From: Antarcticimicrobium sediminis
GTDB taxonomy: Bacteria; Pseudomonadota; Alphaproteobacteria; Rhodobacterales; Rhodobacteraceae
DNA: 64,000 bases
Assembly (NCBI RefSeq): GCF_004348975.1
Contig: NZ_SMFP01000007.1
Location: 62,001 to 126,000 of the forward strand
Direction: 5' to 3'
Shown here: positions 25,597 through 34,145 of the stretch, one piece after another
How positions within the stretch are numbered: position 1 is the stretch's first letter
Layout: every line of letters starts with the position of its first letter
Position numbers and translations under genes: made by a program
Notes under the pieces: model-generated
What the model was told of the DNA's origin: nothing
Database searches by the model: none
What the model saw: only the letters and a program-made list of their open reading frames with translations

Positions 25597-26367
25597 ATGC
25601 CCGTCCCCAAGAACAACTTCAAACAGGCGCTCGCCGCCGGTGAAAAACAGATAGGTTGCTGGATGAGCTTTGCCGACGGCCAAGCGGCCGAGATCATGGG
25701 CACCGCCGGGTTTGATTGGCTGGTGATCGACGGCGAACATGCGCCCAATGATATCCGCTCGATCCGGGACCAGTTGAGCGCGCTTGCCGCCAGCCCCAGC
25801 CACCCGGTGGTGCGGGTGCCGATTGGCGAGACATGGATGATCAAACAGGTGCTGGATGCCGGGGCGCAAACCGTTCTGGTGCCGATGGTGGAAAGCGGCG
25901 ATCAGGCCCGCGAGTTGGTGCGCGCCTGCCGCTACCCGCCCGAGGGCACCCGCGGCGTCGGGGCGATGGGGGGGCGGGCCACGATGTTCGGCTCCATCAC
26001 CGATTACATCCCCACCGCCGATGCGGAAATCTGCCTGCTGGTGCAGGTGGAAAGCCGCGCCGGTCTGGCTGCGCTTGATGACATTCTGGCGGTTGAGGGG
26101 GTGGACGGCGTCTTTATCGGACCGGCAGACTTGTCAACCGACATGGGGTTCAAAGGCGACAGCGCCGCGCCCGAGGTCCGCACCGCCATCGCCGACGCCA
26201 TTGCCCGGATCAAGGCGGCGGGCAAGGCCCCCGGCATTCTTGGTATCACCGAAAAGGCGACCCAATCCTATGCCGACATGGGGGCGCAATTCCTTGCCGT
26301 CGGCATTGACGTGCTGATTTTGGCGCAGACGGCGCGAGCACTCTCGGCGCGCTGGAAACAGGGCTGA
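25597..26367 (+). CDS. hpaI: 4-hydroxy-2-oxoheptanedioate aldolase
   Basis: Class II (metal-dependent) aldolase of 256 aa, cleaving 4-hydroxy-2-oxoheptanedioate to pyruvate and succinic semialdehyde, the last step of the pathway. Conserved positions: His in VIDGEHAPND, Arg in PVVRVP, metal Glu in VQVESRAG and metal Asp in IGPADLSTDMG. AGAGG precedes ATG 25597. It is the last enzyme gene before the transporter block. Confidence 0.94.
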   Translation: MPVPKNNFKQALAAGEKQIGCWMSFADGQAAEIMGTAGFDWLVIDGEHAPNDIRSIRDQLSALAASPSHPVVRVPIGETWMIKQVLDAGAQTVLVPMVESGDQARELVRACRYPPEGTRGVGAMGGRATMFGSITDYIPTADAEICLLVQVESRAGLAALDDILAVEGVDGVFIGPADLSTDMGFKGDSAAPEVRTAIADAIARIKAAGKAPGILGITEKATQSYADMGAQFLAVGIDVLILAQTARALSARWKQG

Positions 26368-26399
26368 GCCCCCCTCGGCGGCACGACATTGAAATCCCG

Positions 26400-26415
26400 T
26401 GCGTATTTACACGCA
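26400..26415. promoter_or_regulatory. Inverted repeat upstream of the ABC transporter genes
   Basis: TGCGT-N6-ACGCA, followed by TTGACC (26417-26422). A wider repeat TCCCGTGCG / CGCACGGGA (26395-26403 / 26450-26458) encloses it. Likely promoter-operator region of the transporter operon. Confidence 0.4.
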
Positions 26416-26502
26416 ATTGACCGAAACACGGTCCTGACGTTAGCGTGACCGCACGGGACTATTTTGCGCCGAATTCGTGGCGCGCACGAGGGGAGAGAGA
26501 AC

Positions 26503-27678
26503 GTGAAACGCACATTTGTTGCGGGTATGGTGTCTGCGCTTGCGCTGGCGACCACCGCTGCCGCCGATATCAAGATCGCCCATATCTATGGCAAGACCGG
26601 CCCCTATGAGGCCTATGCCAAGCAATCCCATGACGGGCTGATGATGGGGCTGGAATATGCCACCGGCGGCACCATGGAAATCGACGGTGAAAAGATCATC
26701 GTGATTGAAAAAGACACCCAACTGAAACCGGAGAACGGCCGCGCGCTGCTGGAAGAGGCCTATGGCGACGACGAGGTCGATCTGGCCATCGGGCCGGTCA
26801 GCTCGGGCGTGGCGCTGGCCATGCTGCCGGTGGCCGAGGAATACGAAAAGATCCTGATCGTGGAACCGGCGGTGGCCGATTCCATCACCGGCGAGAACTG
26901 GAACCGCTATATCTTCCGCACCGGGCGCAACTCGTCGCAGGACGCGGTGTCGAACGCCATCGCACTGGCTGGCCCGAACGTGCATATTGCCACGCTGGCG
27001 CAGGACTATGCCTTTGGCCGCGACGGCATCGCCGCGTTCAAGGAGGCGCTGGACGGCACCGGCACCGATGTGACGCATGAAGAATACGTGCCCACCGACA
27101 CCACCGATTTCACCGCCGCGGCCGAGCGCATCTTCAACGCGATGAAGGATCTGGACGGCGAGAAGAAGCTGTTCGTCATCTGGGCTGGTGGCGGCAATCC
27201 GATGAGCAAGGTCAACGCGATGGACCCGGGTCGGTTCGGGATCGAGATCGCAACGGGTGGCAACATCCTGGCCGCGCTGGCCGCCTACAAGGATTTCCCC
27301 GGCATGGAAGGGGCGACCTATTACTATTACGAGATCCCGCAGAACCCGGTGAACGACTGGCTGGTCAAAGAACATATGGCCCGCTTTGGCACGCCGCCGG
27401 ACTTTTTCACCGCCGGTGGCATGGCAGCGGGCATCGCCGCGGTTGAGGCGATCAAAAAGGCTGGCTCGACCGATACCGAGGATCTGATCGCCACCATGGA
27501 AGGCATGGAGTGGGAGACCCCCAAGGGCAAGATGGTGTTCCGTCCCGAAGACCATCAGGCGTTGCAGTCGATGTATCACTTCAAGATCCGCGTCGATCCC
27601 GACGTCGACTGGGCGATCCCGGAACTGGTGCGTGAACTGGGTATCGACGACCTGCCGATCCCTGTTCGTAACAAGTAA
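26503..27678 (+). CDS. LIV-type ABC transporter periplasmic substrate-binding protein
   Basis: 391-aa type I periplasmic binding protein. The signal peptide VKRTFVAGMVSALALATTAAA is followed by DIKIAHIYGKTGPYEAYAKQ, the usual start of LivK-like domains. Start GTG 26503 has GGGGAGAGAG upstream and gives the signal peptide immediately. It is the first gene of a complete importer, directly downstream of the hpa catabolic genes, so the substrate may be an aromatic acid or amino acid rather than a branched-chain amino acid; this is inference. Confidence 0.9.
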   Translation: MKRTFVAGMVSALALATTAAADIKIAHIYGKTGPYEAYAKQSHDGLMMGLEYATGGTMEIDGEKIIVIEKDTQLKPENGRALLEEAYGDDEVDLAIGPVSSGVALAMLPVAEEYEKILIVEPAVADSITGENWNRYIFRTGRNSSQDAVSNAIALAGPNVHIATLAQDYAFGRDGIAAFKEALDGTGTDVTHEEYVPTDTTDFTAAAERIFNAMKDLDGEKKLFVIWAGGGNPMSKVNAMDPGRFGIEIATGGNILAALAAYKDFPGMEGATYYYYEIPQNPVNDWLVKEHMARFGTPPDFFTAGGMAAGIAAVEAIKKAGSTDTEDLIATMEGMEWETPKGKMVFRPEDHQALQSMYHFKIRVDPDVDWAIPELVRELGIDDLPIPVRNK

Positions 27679-27694
27679 CCTTTTTCCACAAGAC

Positions 27695-27724
27695 GGGGGC
27701 GGGTCGGCGATCCGATCCGCCCCC
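27695..27724 (+). terminator. Long hairpin behind the binding-protein gene
   Basis: 13-bp stem GGGGGCGGGTCGG / CCGATCCGCCCCC with one wobble pair and a CGAT loop, 17 bases after the stop. No U-run, so more likely a 3'-end stabiliser or partial terminator giving excess binding protein. Confidence 0.6.
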
Positions 27725-27832
27725 AAGGCCCGCCGTCAGACAGCGACGGCGCCGCGCCCGCGCCCGTTCGCGCCACCCTCTGGGCCACATCTGGCCCCCG
27801 GTCGCGCATAGGGACGAGAAGGACAAAGCAGA

Positions 27833-28597
27833 GTGACAGACCCCATCCTCAGAACCCAGGATCTGACGGTCCGCTTCGGTGGCCATGTCGCGGTGGATGC
27901 CGTGAGCTGTGCCTTTCAGGCCGGAGAGTTGACCGCCATCGTCGGCCCCAATGGTGCCGGCAAGACCACCTATTTCAACCTGATCTCGGGCCAGATCGCA
28001 GCCACCGCCGGCAAGGTGTTCCTGCGCGGCGAAGACATATCCGGCCGCTCGGTGTCGCAACGCACCAAGGCGGGGATCGGGCGGGCCTTTCAACTGACCA
28101 ACCTGTTTCCCGATCTGACCGTTTTGGAAAACGTGCGGCTGGTGGTGCAGTCGCGCTCGGGCCAGGGCTTCAACCTGTGGTCAATGGCGTCTGGCCATGT
28201 CGAGCTGACCGAGGCGGCGATGGCGATCCTGAAACGCGTGCGGCTGCTGGAGCAGCGGGCGCAGGTGGTGTCGGAGCTGTCGCATGGCAACCAGCGCAAG
28301 CTGGAGGTTGCGCTGCTGATCGCGCTGGACCCGGCCGTCTACATGTTCGACGAGCCCACCGCCGGGATGAGCGTGGACGAAGCGCCTGTCGTGCTTGACC
28401 TGATCGCCGAACTCAAGGCGCAGGGCGATCGCACCATCTTGCTGGTCGAACACAAGATGGACGTGATCCGCACGCTCGCCGACCGGATCATCGTGCTGCA
28501 CAACGGCGCGCTCGCCGCCGATGGGCCCCCGGCCGAGGTCATGGCCTCGGACGTGGTGCAGGAGGCCTATATGGGCAAGGAGCTGGAAGATGTCTGA
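27833..28597 (+). CDS. LIV-type ABC transporter ATPase 1 (LivG-like)
   Basis: 254-aa ATPase. Walker A GPNGAGKTT near residue 43, LivG-type GIGRAFQLTNLFPDLTVLENV, signature LSHGNQRKLEVALLIA near 153, and Walker B VYMFDEPTAGMS. The signature reads LSHGNQ, usual for LivG. Start GTG 27833 lies 154 bases after the binding protein gene. Overlaps livF by 8 bases. Confidence 0.94.
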   Translation: MTDPILRTQDLTVRFGGHVAVDAVSCAFQAGELTAIVGPNGAGKTTYFNLISGQIAATAGKVFLRGEDISGRSVSQRTKAGIGRAFQLTNLFPDLTVLENVRLVVQSRSGQGFNLWSMASGHVELTEAAMAILKRVRLLEQRAQVVSELSHGNQRKLEVALLIALDPAVYMFDEPTAGMSVDEAPVVLDLIAELKAQGDRTILLVEHKMDVIRTLADRIIVLHNGALAADGPPAEVMASDVVQEAYMGKELEDV

Positions 28598-29312
28598 TCC
28601 CATCCTCAAGCTGGAGGGCGTCCATACCAACATCGCCCAGTATCACATCCTGCAAGGCGTCGATCTGGAAGTGCCCCGCGGCGCAGTCACCATGCTTTTG
28701 GGTCGCAACGGGGTCGGCAAGACCACCACGCTGCGTTCGATCATCGGCCATTGGCGCGCCCACAAGGGCCGCATCCTGTTCGATGGCGAGGACATCACCG
28801 CCAAGCCGACACCGGCGATCGCGCGCTCTGGCGTCGGGTTCGTCCCCGAGAACATGGGCATCTTTGCCGACCTGACGGTGGAGGAGAACATGGTGCTCGC
28901 CGCCGCCTCCGGCCCGATCGACAGTGCCCGGCTCGACTGGGTGTTTTCGGCCTTTCCGCCGCTCAAGACCTTTTGGAAATCCGAGGCGGGGAACCTGTCG
29001 GGCGGGCAGAAACAGATGTTGTCGATCGCGCGGGCGATGATCGAGGAGCGCAAGCTGTATCTGATCGATGAGCCGACCAAGGGGTTGGCGCCCGCCATCG
29101 TGTCGACCATGGCGCGCGCGCTGAAGGATCTGAAGGCGCAGGGCGCCTCGATCCTGCTGGTGGAACAGAACTTTGCCGTGGCCCGCGCGCTGGGGGATAC
29201 TGCCAACGTAATGGATGACGGGCGGATGATCTGGTCTGGCGCCATGGCGGACCTGGCCAGCAATGCCGCCTTGCAGGAGCAGCTGATGGGGCTGAGTCTG
29301 GAGACCCACTGA
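28590..29312 (+). CDS. LIV-type ABC transporter ATPase 2 (LivF-like)
   Basis: 240-aa ATPase with Walker A GRNGVGKTTTLRSIIG near residue 37, GVGFVPENMGIFADLTVEENM, signature LSGGQKQMLSIARAM and Walker B LYLIDEPTKGLAP. ATG 28590 overlaps the LivG stop; an upstream in-frame extension lies inside livG and is ignored. The stop forms TGATG with a small downstream frame. Confidence 0.94.
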   Translation: MSDPILKLEGVHTNIAQYHILQGVDLEVPRGAVTMLLGRNGVGKTTTLRSIIGHWRAHKGRILFDGEDITAKPTPAIARSGVGFVPENMGIFADLTVEENMVLAAASGPIDSARLDWVFSAFPPLKTFWKSEAGNLSGGQKQMLSIARAMIEERKLYLIDEPTKGLAPAIVSTMARALKDLKAQGASILLVEQNFAVARALGDTANVMDDGRMIWSGAMADLASNAALQEQLMGLSLETH

Positions 29313-29464
29313 TGCGGGCGCGGCGGATGTCGGATGTGAGTATTTGGAACAAGAAGAAGCAGGGGGGCGGCGCGCCGTCCCGGCCTGCGGCGAGGAATGG
29401 GGCCAAGGACATGAACGCGAAGATGAACATGTACGGCGAGACGATGCGGACGGGCGCGCGATGA
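29312..29464 (+). CDS. Possible 50-aa small protein between livF and livH
   Basis: A 50-codon frame starts at ATG 29312, sharing its A with the livF stop (TGATG), and stops at 29462-29464, overlapping the livH start (ATGA). Both junctions look like translational coupling. The product is basic (MSDVSIWNKKK..., then Met/Gly/Asn-rich) with no membrane segment. Against it: bases 29338-29359 resemble a dispersed non-coding motif also seen at 40925-40946, and no homologue is recognised. Confidence 0.35.
   Translation: MRARRMSDVSIWNKKKQGGGAPSRPAARNGAKDMNAKMNMYGETMRTGAR
29338..29359 (+). repeat. Dispersed short motif GAGTATTT...AAGAAGAAG
   Basis: 22 bases, 17 of which match the reverse complement of 40925-40946. 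It falls inside the possible small protein gene. Confidence 0.4.
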
Positions 29465-30492
29465 CAGCAGCCCCCAAACACGCGCCGAAGATGGCAGAGT
29501 TGAGCCTGGCCGACCGGCTGGGCCCCTGGATGCCCGTGCTGCTGGTGCCCCTGCTGGTGGTGCTGGGCGCGCTGGCGATTCCGGAAACCTCGAGCTGGCT
29601 GACGCTGACGGTGTCGGGGCTGGCGATGGGGATGATGATCTTCATCATGGCCTCGGGGCTGACGCTGGTGTTCGGGTTGATGGATGTGATCAATTTCGGC
29701 CATGGCGCCTTTGTCTCGATCGGGGCCTTTGTCGGCGTGTCGATCCTGTTGCTGCTGGGCCAGATGACCGCGGCGCCCAGTCTGGGGCTGAACCTGATCG
29801 CGGTGTTGCTTGCCGTGCTGGGCGCGATGGCTGCCACCGGGGCGGTCGGATGGGCCTTTGAGAAGGTGATCGTGATGCCGGTCTATGGCCATCACCTGAA
29901 ACAGATTCTGGTGACCATGGGCGGGCTGATCGTGGTCGAACAGCTGATCATCGTGCTGTGGGGACCGGAAGAGATCTATATCGCGCGACCCGAGGCGCTG
30001 AAAGGCGCGATCACCTTTGCCGGGGCTGCGCTGGAGAAATACCGGCTGGTGGCCGTGGCGGTGGGGCTGGTGGTCTTTATCGCCATGCGCTTCGTGCTGC
30101 GGCGCACCAAGATCGGGCTGATCGTGCGCGCCGGGGTGCAGAACGGCGAGATGGTGCAAGCGCTGGGATACCGGCTGCGCCGCGTCTTTGTTGGCGTCTT
30201 TATCGCGGGCTCGGCGCTGGCCGGGCTTGGGGGGGTGATGTGGGGCCTTTATCAGGAGGTGATCACCGCGCAGATGGGCAATCAGGCGATGATCCTGATC
30301 TTCATCGTGGTGATCATCGGCGGGCTGGGCAGCGTCGAGGGCTGTTTCATCGGCGCGCTGCTGGTCGGGCTGTTGCAGAACTATGTCGCCTTTCTGGAGC
30401 CCAAGGCGGCGCTGATTTCCAATATCGCCCTGATGGTGGCGATCCTGATGTGGCGCCCGATGGGCATGATCCCGGTGGTAAAGGCGAAATGA
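29461..30492 (+). CDS. LIV-type ABC transporter permease 1 (LivH-like)
   Basis: 343-aa inner-membrane permease with about eight hydrophobic segments. The LivH motif VFGLMDVINFGHGAFVSIGAF near residue 72 and the coupling-helix region TKIGLIVRAGVQNGEMVQALGY near 218 are present, with FIVVIIGGLGSVEGCFIGALLVG near the end. ATG 29461 is chosen; the longer frame upstream covers the coupled small frame. Overlaps livM by 4 bases. Confidence 0.93.
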   Translation: MTAAPKHAPKMAELSLADRLGPWMPVLLVPLLVVLGALAIPETSSWLTLTVSGLAMGMMIFIMASGLTLVFGLMDVINFGHGAFVSIGAFVGVSILLLLGQMTAAPSLGLNLIAVLLAVLGAMAATGAVGWAFEKVIVMPVYGHHLKQILVTMGGLIVVEQLIIVLWGPEEIYIARPEALKGAITFAGAALEKYRLVAVAVGLVVFIAMRFVLRRTKIGLIVRAGVQNGEMVQALGYRLRRVFVGVFIAGSALAGLGGVMWGLYQEVITAQMGNQAMILIFIVVIIGGLGSVEGCFIGALLVGLLQNYVAFLEPKAALISNIALMVAILMWRPMGMIPVVKAK

Positions 30493-31565
30493 GCATGCTG
30501 CGTTCCATCCTGTCCGGCGACCTGCCCCGCAGCACGGTGCTGGCCCTTCTGCTGGCCGTCATTCTGGTTGGTCTGGCGCTGGCCCCGTTCCTGTTTCCCG
30601 GCGTGCGCACCGTCGATACCGCCGCGCGCATCTGCGTCTTCATCTTGCTGGTGGCAAGTTATGATCTGCTGCTGGGCTATGGTGGCGTCGTCAGTTTCGC
30701 CCATACCATGTTCTTTGGCATCGGCGCCTATGGTGTGGCGCTGGCCCTGAGCCATATGGGGCGCGGCTTTGGGGCGATCTTTGTCGGGGCCGGCGCAGGC
30801 GCGCTGGTGGCCGCCGTGCTGGCGCTGTTGATCGGCTTGTTCAGCCTGCGGGTGCGGGCGATCTTTTTCGCCATGATCACGCTCGCCGTGGCCTCGGCCG
30901 TGGCGGTGCTGGTCAGCCAGTTGTCGGGGCTGACCGGGGGCGAGGACGGGCTGACCTTCAAACTGCCGCGCGAACTGGGCCCGGCGTTCAAATTCGGCAA
31001 AGAGGCGTTTGACGGCAAGCTGTTCGGCGTGACGCTGAATGGCAAGTTGCTGGCCTATTACTTTGTCTTTGCCGGGGCGCTGGTGTTGTTCCTGTTGCTG
31101 CTGCGGGTGGTCAACTCGCCCTTTGGCCGGGTGTTGCTGGCGATCCGCGAGAACGATTTCCGTGCCGAGGCGATCGGCTATCGCGTGGTTTATTACCGGG
31201 TCGCGGCCACCTGTCTGTCGGCGGCCGTGGCGGCGCTGGCCGGATCGCTTTATGCGGTCTGGCTGCGCTATGTCGGGCCAGAGACCACGCTGTCGATGGA
31301 GTTGATGATCGATATCCTGCTGATGGTGGTGATCGGTGGCATGGGCACCATGTATGGCGCGGTGATCGGCGCGACGCTGTTCGTGCTGGCGCAGAACTAT
31401 CTCCAGACGCTGATGGGCGCGGCCTCGGGTCTGTTCGAGGGGGTTCCGATTCTGCCCGACCTGCTCAGCCCGGATCGCTGGCTGCTGTGGCTCGGGGTTC
31501 TGTTCATCCTCAGCGTCTATTTCTTTCCGACCGGGATCGTCGGGCGACTGCGCGGCGGGAAATAG
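30489..31565 (+). CDS. LIV-type ABC transporter permease 2 (LivM-like)
   Basis: 358-aa permease. YDLLLGYGGVVSFAHTMFFGIGAYG near residue 60 and the cytoplasmic coupling segment SPFGRVLLAIRENDFRAEAIGYRVVYYR near 215 are LivM hallmarks; VVIGGMGTMYGAVIGA follows near 283. Last gene of the transporter operon, convergent with the DUF3095 gene (6-base gap). Confidence 0.93.
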   Translation: MSMLRSILSGDLPRSTVLALLLAVILVGLALAPFLFPGVRTVDTAARICVFILLVASYDLLLGYGGVVSFAHTMFFGIGAYGVALALSHMGRGFGAIFVGAGAGALVAAVLALLIGLFSLRVRAIFFAMITLAVASAVAVLVSQLSGLTGGEDGLTFKLPRELGPAFKFGKEAFDGKLFGVTLNGKLLAYYFVFAGALVLFLLLLRVVNSPFGRVLLAIRENDFRAEAIGYRVVYYRVAATCLSAAVAALAGSLYAVWLRYVGPETTLSMELMIDILLMVVIGGMGTMYGAVIGATLFVLAQNYLQTLMGAASGLFEGVPILPDLLSPDRWLLWLGVLFILSVYFFPTGIVGRLRGGK

Positions 31566-31571
31566 GCGCGA

Positions 31572-32726
31572 TCAGGCGGCCTTGCTCCGGGCTGATTTGA
31601 TCTGGCTGGCGGCGCGGGCATATCCGCCCGCCGCGCCGTCGATGAAATGCACATGATCCTGATGCAGGGCCGAGGGCACGAAACAGGTGATCAGCGCCTC
31701 GTCCTGTTCGAACGCCCCGTATTGGATCGCCCCGGTCGCGGCGGCCGCCTTGAGCACGGTCTTGATCCGGTCGCAGGTGGCGACATCGCAATCCAGCGTC
31801 ATCTTCAGCCCGTCGTCGAACTTTCGAAAATCGGCGTTGGCGCTGACCTGCGCGGTATAGCGGCCCGGATCGAACCCGCCGACCCGCAGCCCGGTCTTGA
31901 ACAGCAGCCAGCCCACCAGCGACTTGCCCAGCAACTCGATTTCCCGGCGCAACAGCGATGCGCCCGCGCGGCGCGCCTGCGCTTCGAGGGCGAACCCAGA
32001 AGGCGGCCAATGCGCCTGCGGTCCGGTCTCGGGCACCGGGTGGCCGCCGCGATTGAGCGCATCTGCAATCTCCACCACCTGATGCGCCACGGCGGCAAAG
32101 GCCGAGAGGTCGCCCCCAGGTGCGGGCAGCACCACCAGTGACAGGATCCGACCGTTTTGCGCCCGCAGATTGGCCCAGCGACAGGACAGACCGGAGAGAT
32201 CGGGCTGCGTCCCCTCCGGGGCGGGCGGCACGTCAAAATTGCCCGCTTTCATCCTTGCCTCTGCCCAGGCCAGCCCACCGCCGGAGAACATCGCGTAATC
32301 AACACCTTGCGAGGTCGCATACCGGGCCACGCGCAGATCATGGCCCGCCGCACGGATATCGGACACCCCCACAAGGGCCGCGCGCATGTCAAGGCCATAG
32401 GCCTCCTGCGCCCAGCGCCGGACCGCGGCAAGAGCATCGCGCGCCAGACCGGCATCCTGCTGGCGCACCGCGAAAGAGGCGCCGTCACCGCCAAAGACAA
32501 AGGGAAAGGCCCGCCCCTGCATCGCGTTCATCATCGCCGCGATCACAGCCGCGCCCGCCATGTTCACCGTCTTGTAGCGGCCTTTCTCGATCTCGCCGGT
32601 CGAGTTGACGATATCGGCGACCCCCACCAGCCAGTCGGCGGGCACCGGGGCAAAGCAATCTTCGGCCACCAGTTCGGCAAAATCCGTCCGCGGGCGCAGA
32701 CGATCATAGAACCCGTTCTCGCCCAT
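31572..32726 (-). CDS. DUF3095 protein
   Basis: 384-aa protein of unknown function. WLVGVADIVNSTGEIEKGRYKTVNMAGAA near residue 33 and FVFGGDGASFAV near 76 look like the two metal-binding aspartate strands of class III nucleotide cyclases (ADI..ST and GGDG). That is a reading of motif spacing, not a proven relation. AAGGAGACGGCG precedes ATG 32726. It is transcribed alone and divergent from an MFS gene. Confidence 0.72.
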   Translation of the reverse strand: MGENGFYDRLRPRTDFAELVAEDCFAPVPADWLVGVADIVNSTGEIEKGRYKTVNMAGAAVIAAMMNAMQGRAFPFVFGGDGASFAVRQQDAGLARDALAAVRRWAQEAYGLDMRAALVGVSDIRAAGHDLRVARYATSQGVDYAMFSGGGLAWAEARMKAGNFDVPPAPEGTQPDLSGLSCRWANLRAQNGRILSLVVLPAPGGDLSAFAAVAHQVVEIADALNRGGHPVPETGPQAHWPPSGFALEAQARRAGASLLRREIELLGKSLVGWLLFKTGLRVGGFDPGRYTAQVSANADFRKFDDGLKMTLDCDVATCDRIKTVLKAAAATGAIQYGAFEQDEALITCFVPSALHQDHVHFIDGAAGGYARAASQIKSARSKAA

Positions 32727-32897
32727 CGCCGTCTCCTTGTTGCGCCCGCGCCGTGTCAATCCCGCCACGTCTATCGGACAGGTAGGTCAGGCACGGGCTG
32801 CGATCCAGACACCGTAACATAGAGACACGCCCTTGTGTGTCCCGCCCCGACATGCGACCCAACCACAACCAGCAGGTGCATCAGGGAGGAATGGGGC

Positions 32898-34067
32898 ATG
32901 GTTGGATTGATTTGGCTATGCCTGGCCTATGTTCTGAGCCAGTTTTTCCGCGCATTTCTGGCCGTGCTCAGCGACGTGTTGCAACGTGATCTGGGCACCA
33001 CCCCGGAGGCCTTGGCCACAGCATCGGGCCTGTGGTTCGTGTCCTTTGCCATCATGCAGATCCCGGTGGGCTGGGCGCTTGATCGGTTTGGGCCACGGCG
33101 CACGGCCTCGGTTCTGTTACTGTTGGGCGGGGGCGGCGGCGCCGCCGTGTTTGCGCTGGCCAGCAGCCCGGCGCATATTTCCGTCGCCATGTTCCTGATC
33201 GGGATCGGCTGTTCGCCCGCGTTGATGGCCTCCTACTATATCTTTGCGCGGGAATATCCGCCCGCCCGGTTCGCCACACTGGGGGCGCTGATGCTGGGGG
33301 TCGGCTCGGCGGGGAATCTCGTGGCCTCCTATCCCACCGCGCTTGCGGCCGAGCTGATCGGCTGGCGCGGCACGCTCGGCGGGCTGGCGGTGCTCTCGGC
33401 TGTGGTGGCGGTGGGGCTCTTTGCCTCGGTGCGGGACCCGGCCCGGGTGGAAAGCACGGTTCGGGGATCGGTGCTGGATATTCTGAAGATGCCGGTGATG
33501 TGGCTGCTGCTGCCGATGATGCTGGTCAGCTACGCGCCTGCAGCCACCCTGCGCGGCCTGTGGATCGGCCCCTATCTGAGCGATGTGTTCGGCCTGAACA
33601 CGGTGCAGATCGGACAGGCGACGCTGGTCATGGGGGCGGCGATGATCGCGGGGACGCTGTGCTATGGCCCGTTGGACCTGCTGCTGCGAACGCGCAAATG
33701 GGTGATGGCCGGTGGTGCGCTGGGGTCGGTCGCAGCACTTCTCTGGTTGGTTGCGGCCATCGATTCCAGCCCGGTGCTGGCGGTCACGCTGTTGGCGGTG
33801 ATCGGGTTTCTGGGCGGCTATTTCCCGGTGATCATTGCCCATGGCCGGGCCTTCATCCCGGCGCATCTGGTCGGGCGCGGCGTGACGCTGTTGAATCTGT
33901 TCGTCATCGGCGGGGTCGGATTGATGCAGTTCATCACCGGCCGGGTGCACAGCACCCTGTCCGGCGGCGTTGCCACCGCCCCCTATAGCGCGATCTTCGG
34001 ATTTCTCGCGATCTCACTGCTGATTGGCACCCTGTTGTACCTGTTCAGCCAAGACAGTCTCGACTGA
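32898..34067 (+). CDS. MFS transporter
   Basis: 389-aa major facilitator with about 12 hydrophobic segments. GWALDRFGPRRTASV near residue 69 is the MFS loop 2-3 motif. AGGGAGG precedes ATG 32898, the only start giving a normal N-terminus (MVGLIWLCLAYVLSQFFRAF). Substrate cannot be assigned. Confidence 0.88.
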   Translation: MVGLIWLCLAYVLSQFFRAFLAVLSDVLQRDLGTTPEALATASGLWFVSFAIMQIPVGWALDRFGPRRTASVLLLLGGGGGAAVFALASSPAHISVAMFLIGIGCSPALMASYYIFAREYPPARFATLGALMLGVGSAGNLVASYPTALAAELIGWRGTLGGLAVLSAVVAVGLFASVRDPARVESTVRGSVLDILKMPVMWLLLPMMLVSYAPAATLRGLWIGPYLSDVFGLNTVQIGQATLVMGAAMIAGTLCYGPLDLLLRTRKWVMAGGALGSVAALLWLVAAIDSSPVLAVTLLAVIGFLGGYFPVIIAHGRAFIPAHLVGRGVTLLNLFVIGGVGLMQFITGRVHSTLSGGVATAPYSAIFGFLAISLLIGTLLYLFSQDSLD

Positions 34068-34145
34068 CCCCTTTTTTCCTGTGTGCAATGCCTATATGAC
34101 ACCGCAGCCGGTCTGATGATCGGCCGCAACGCAAGAGAGGATGAT

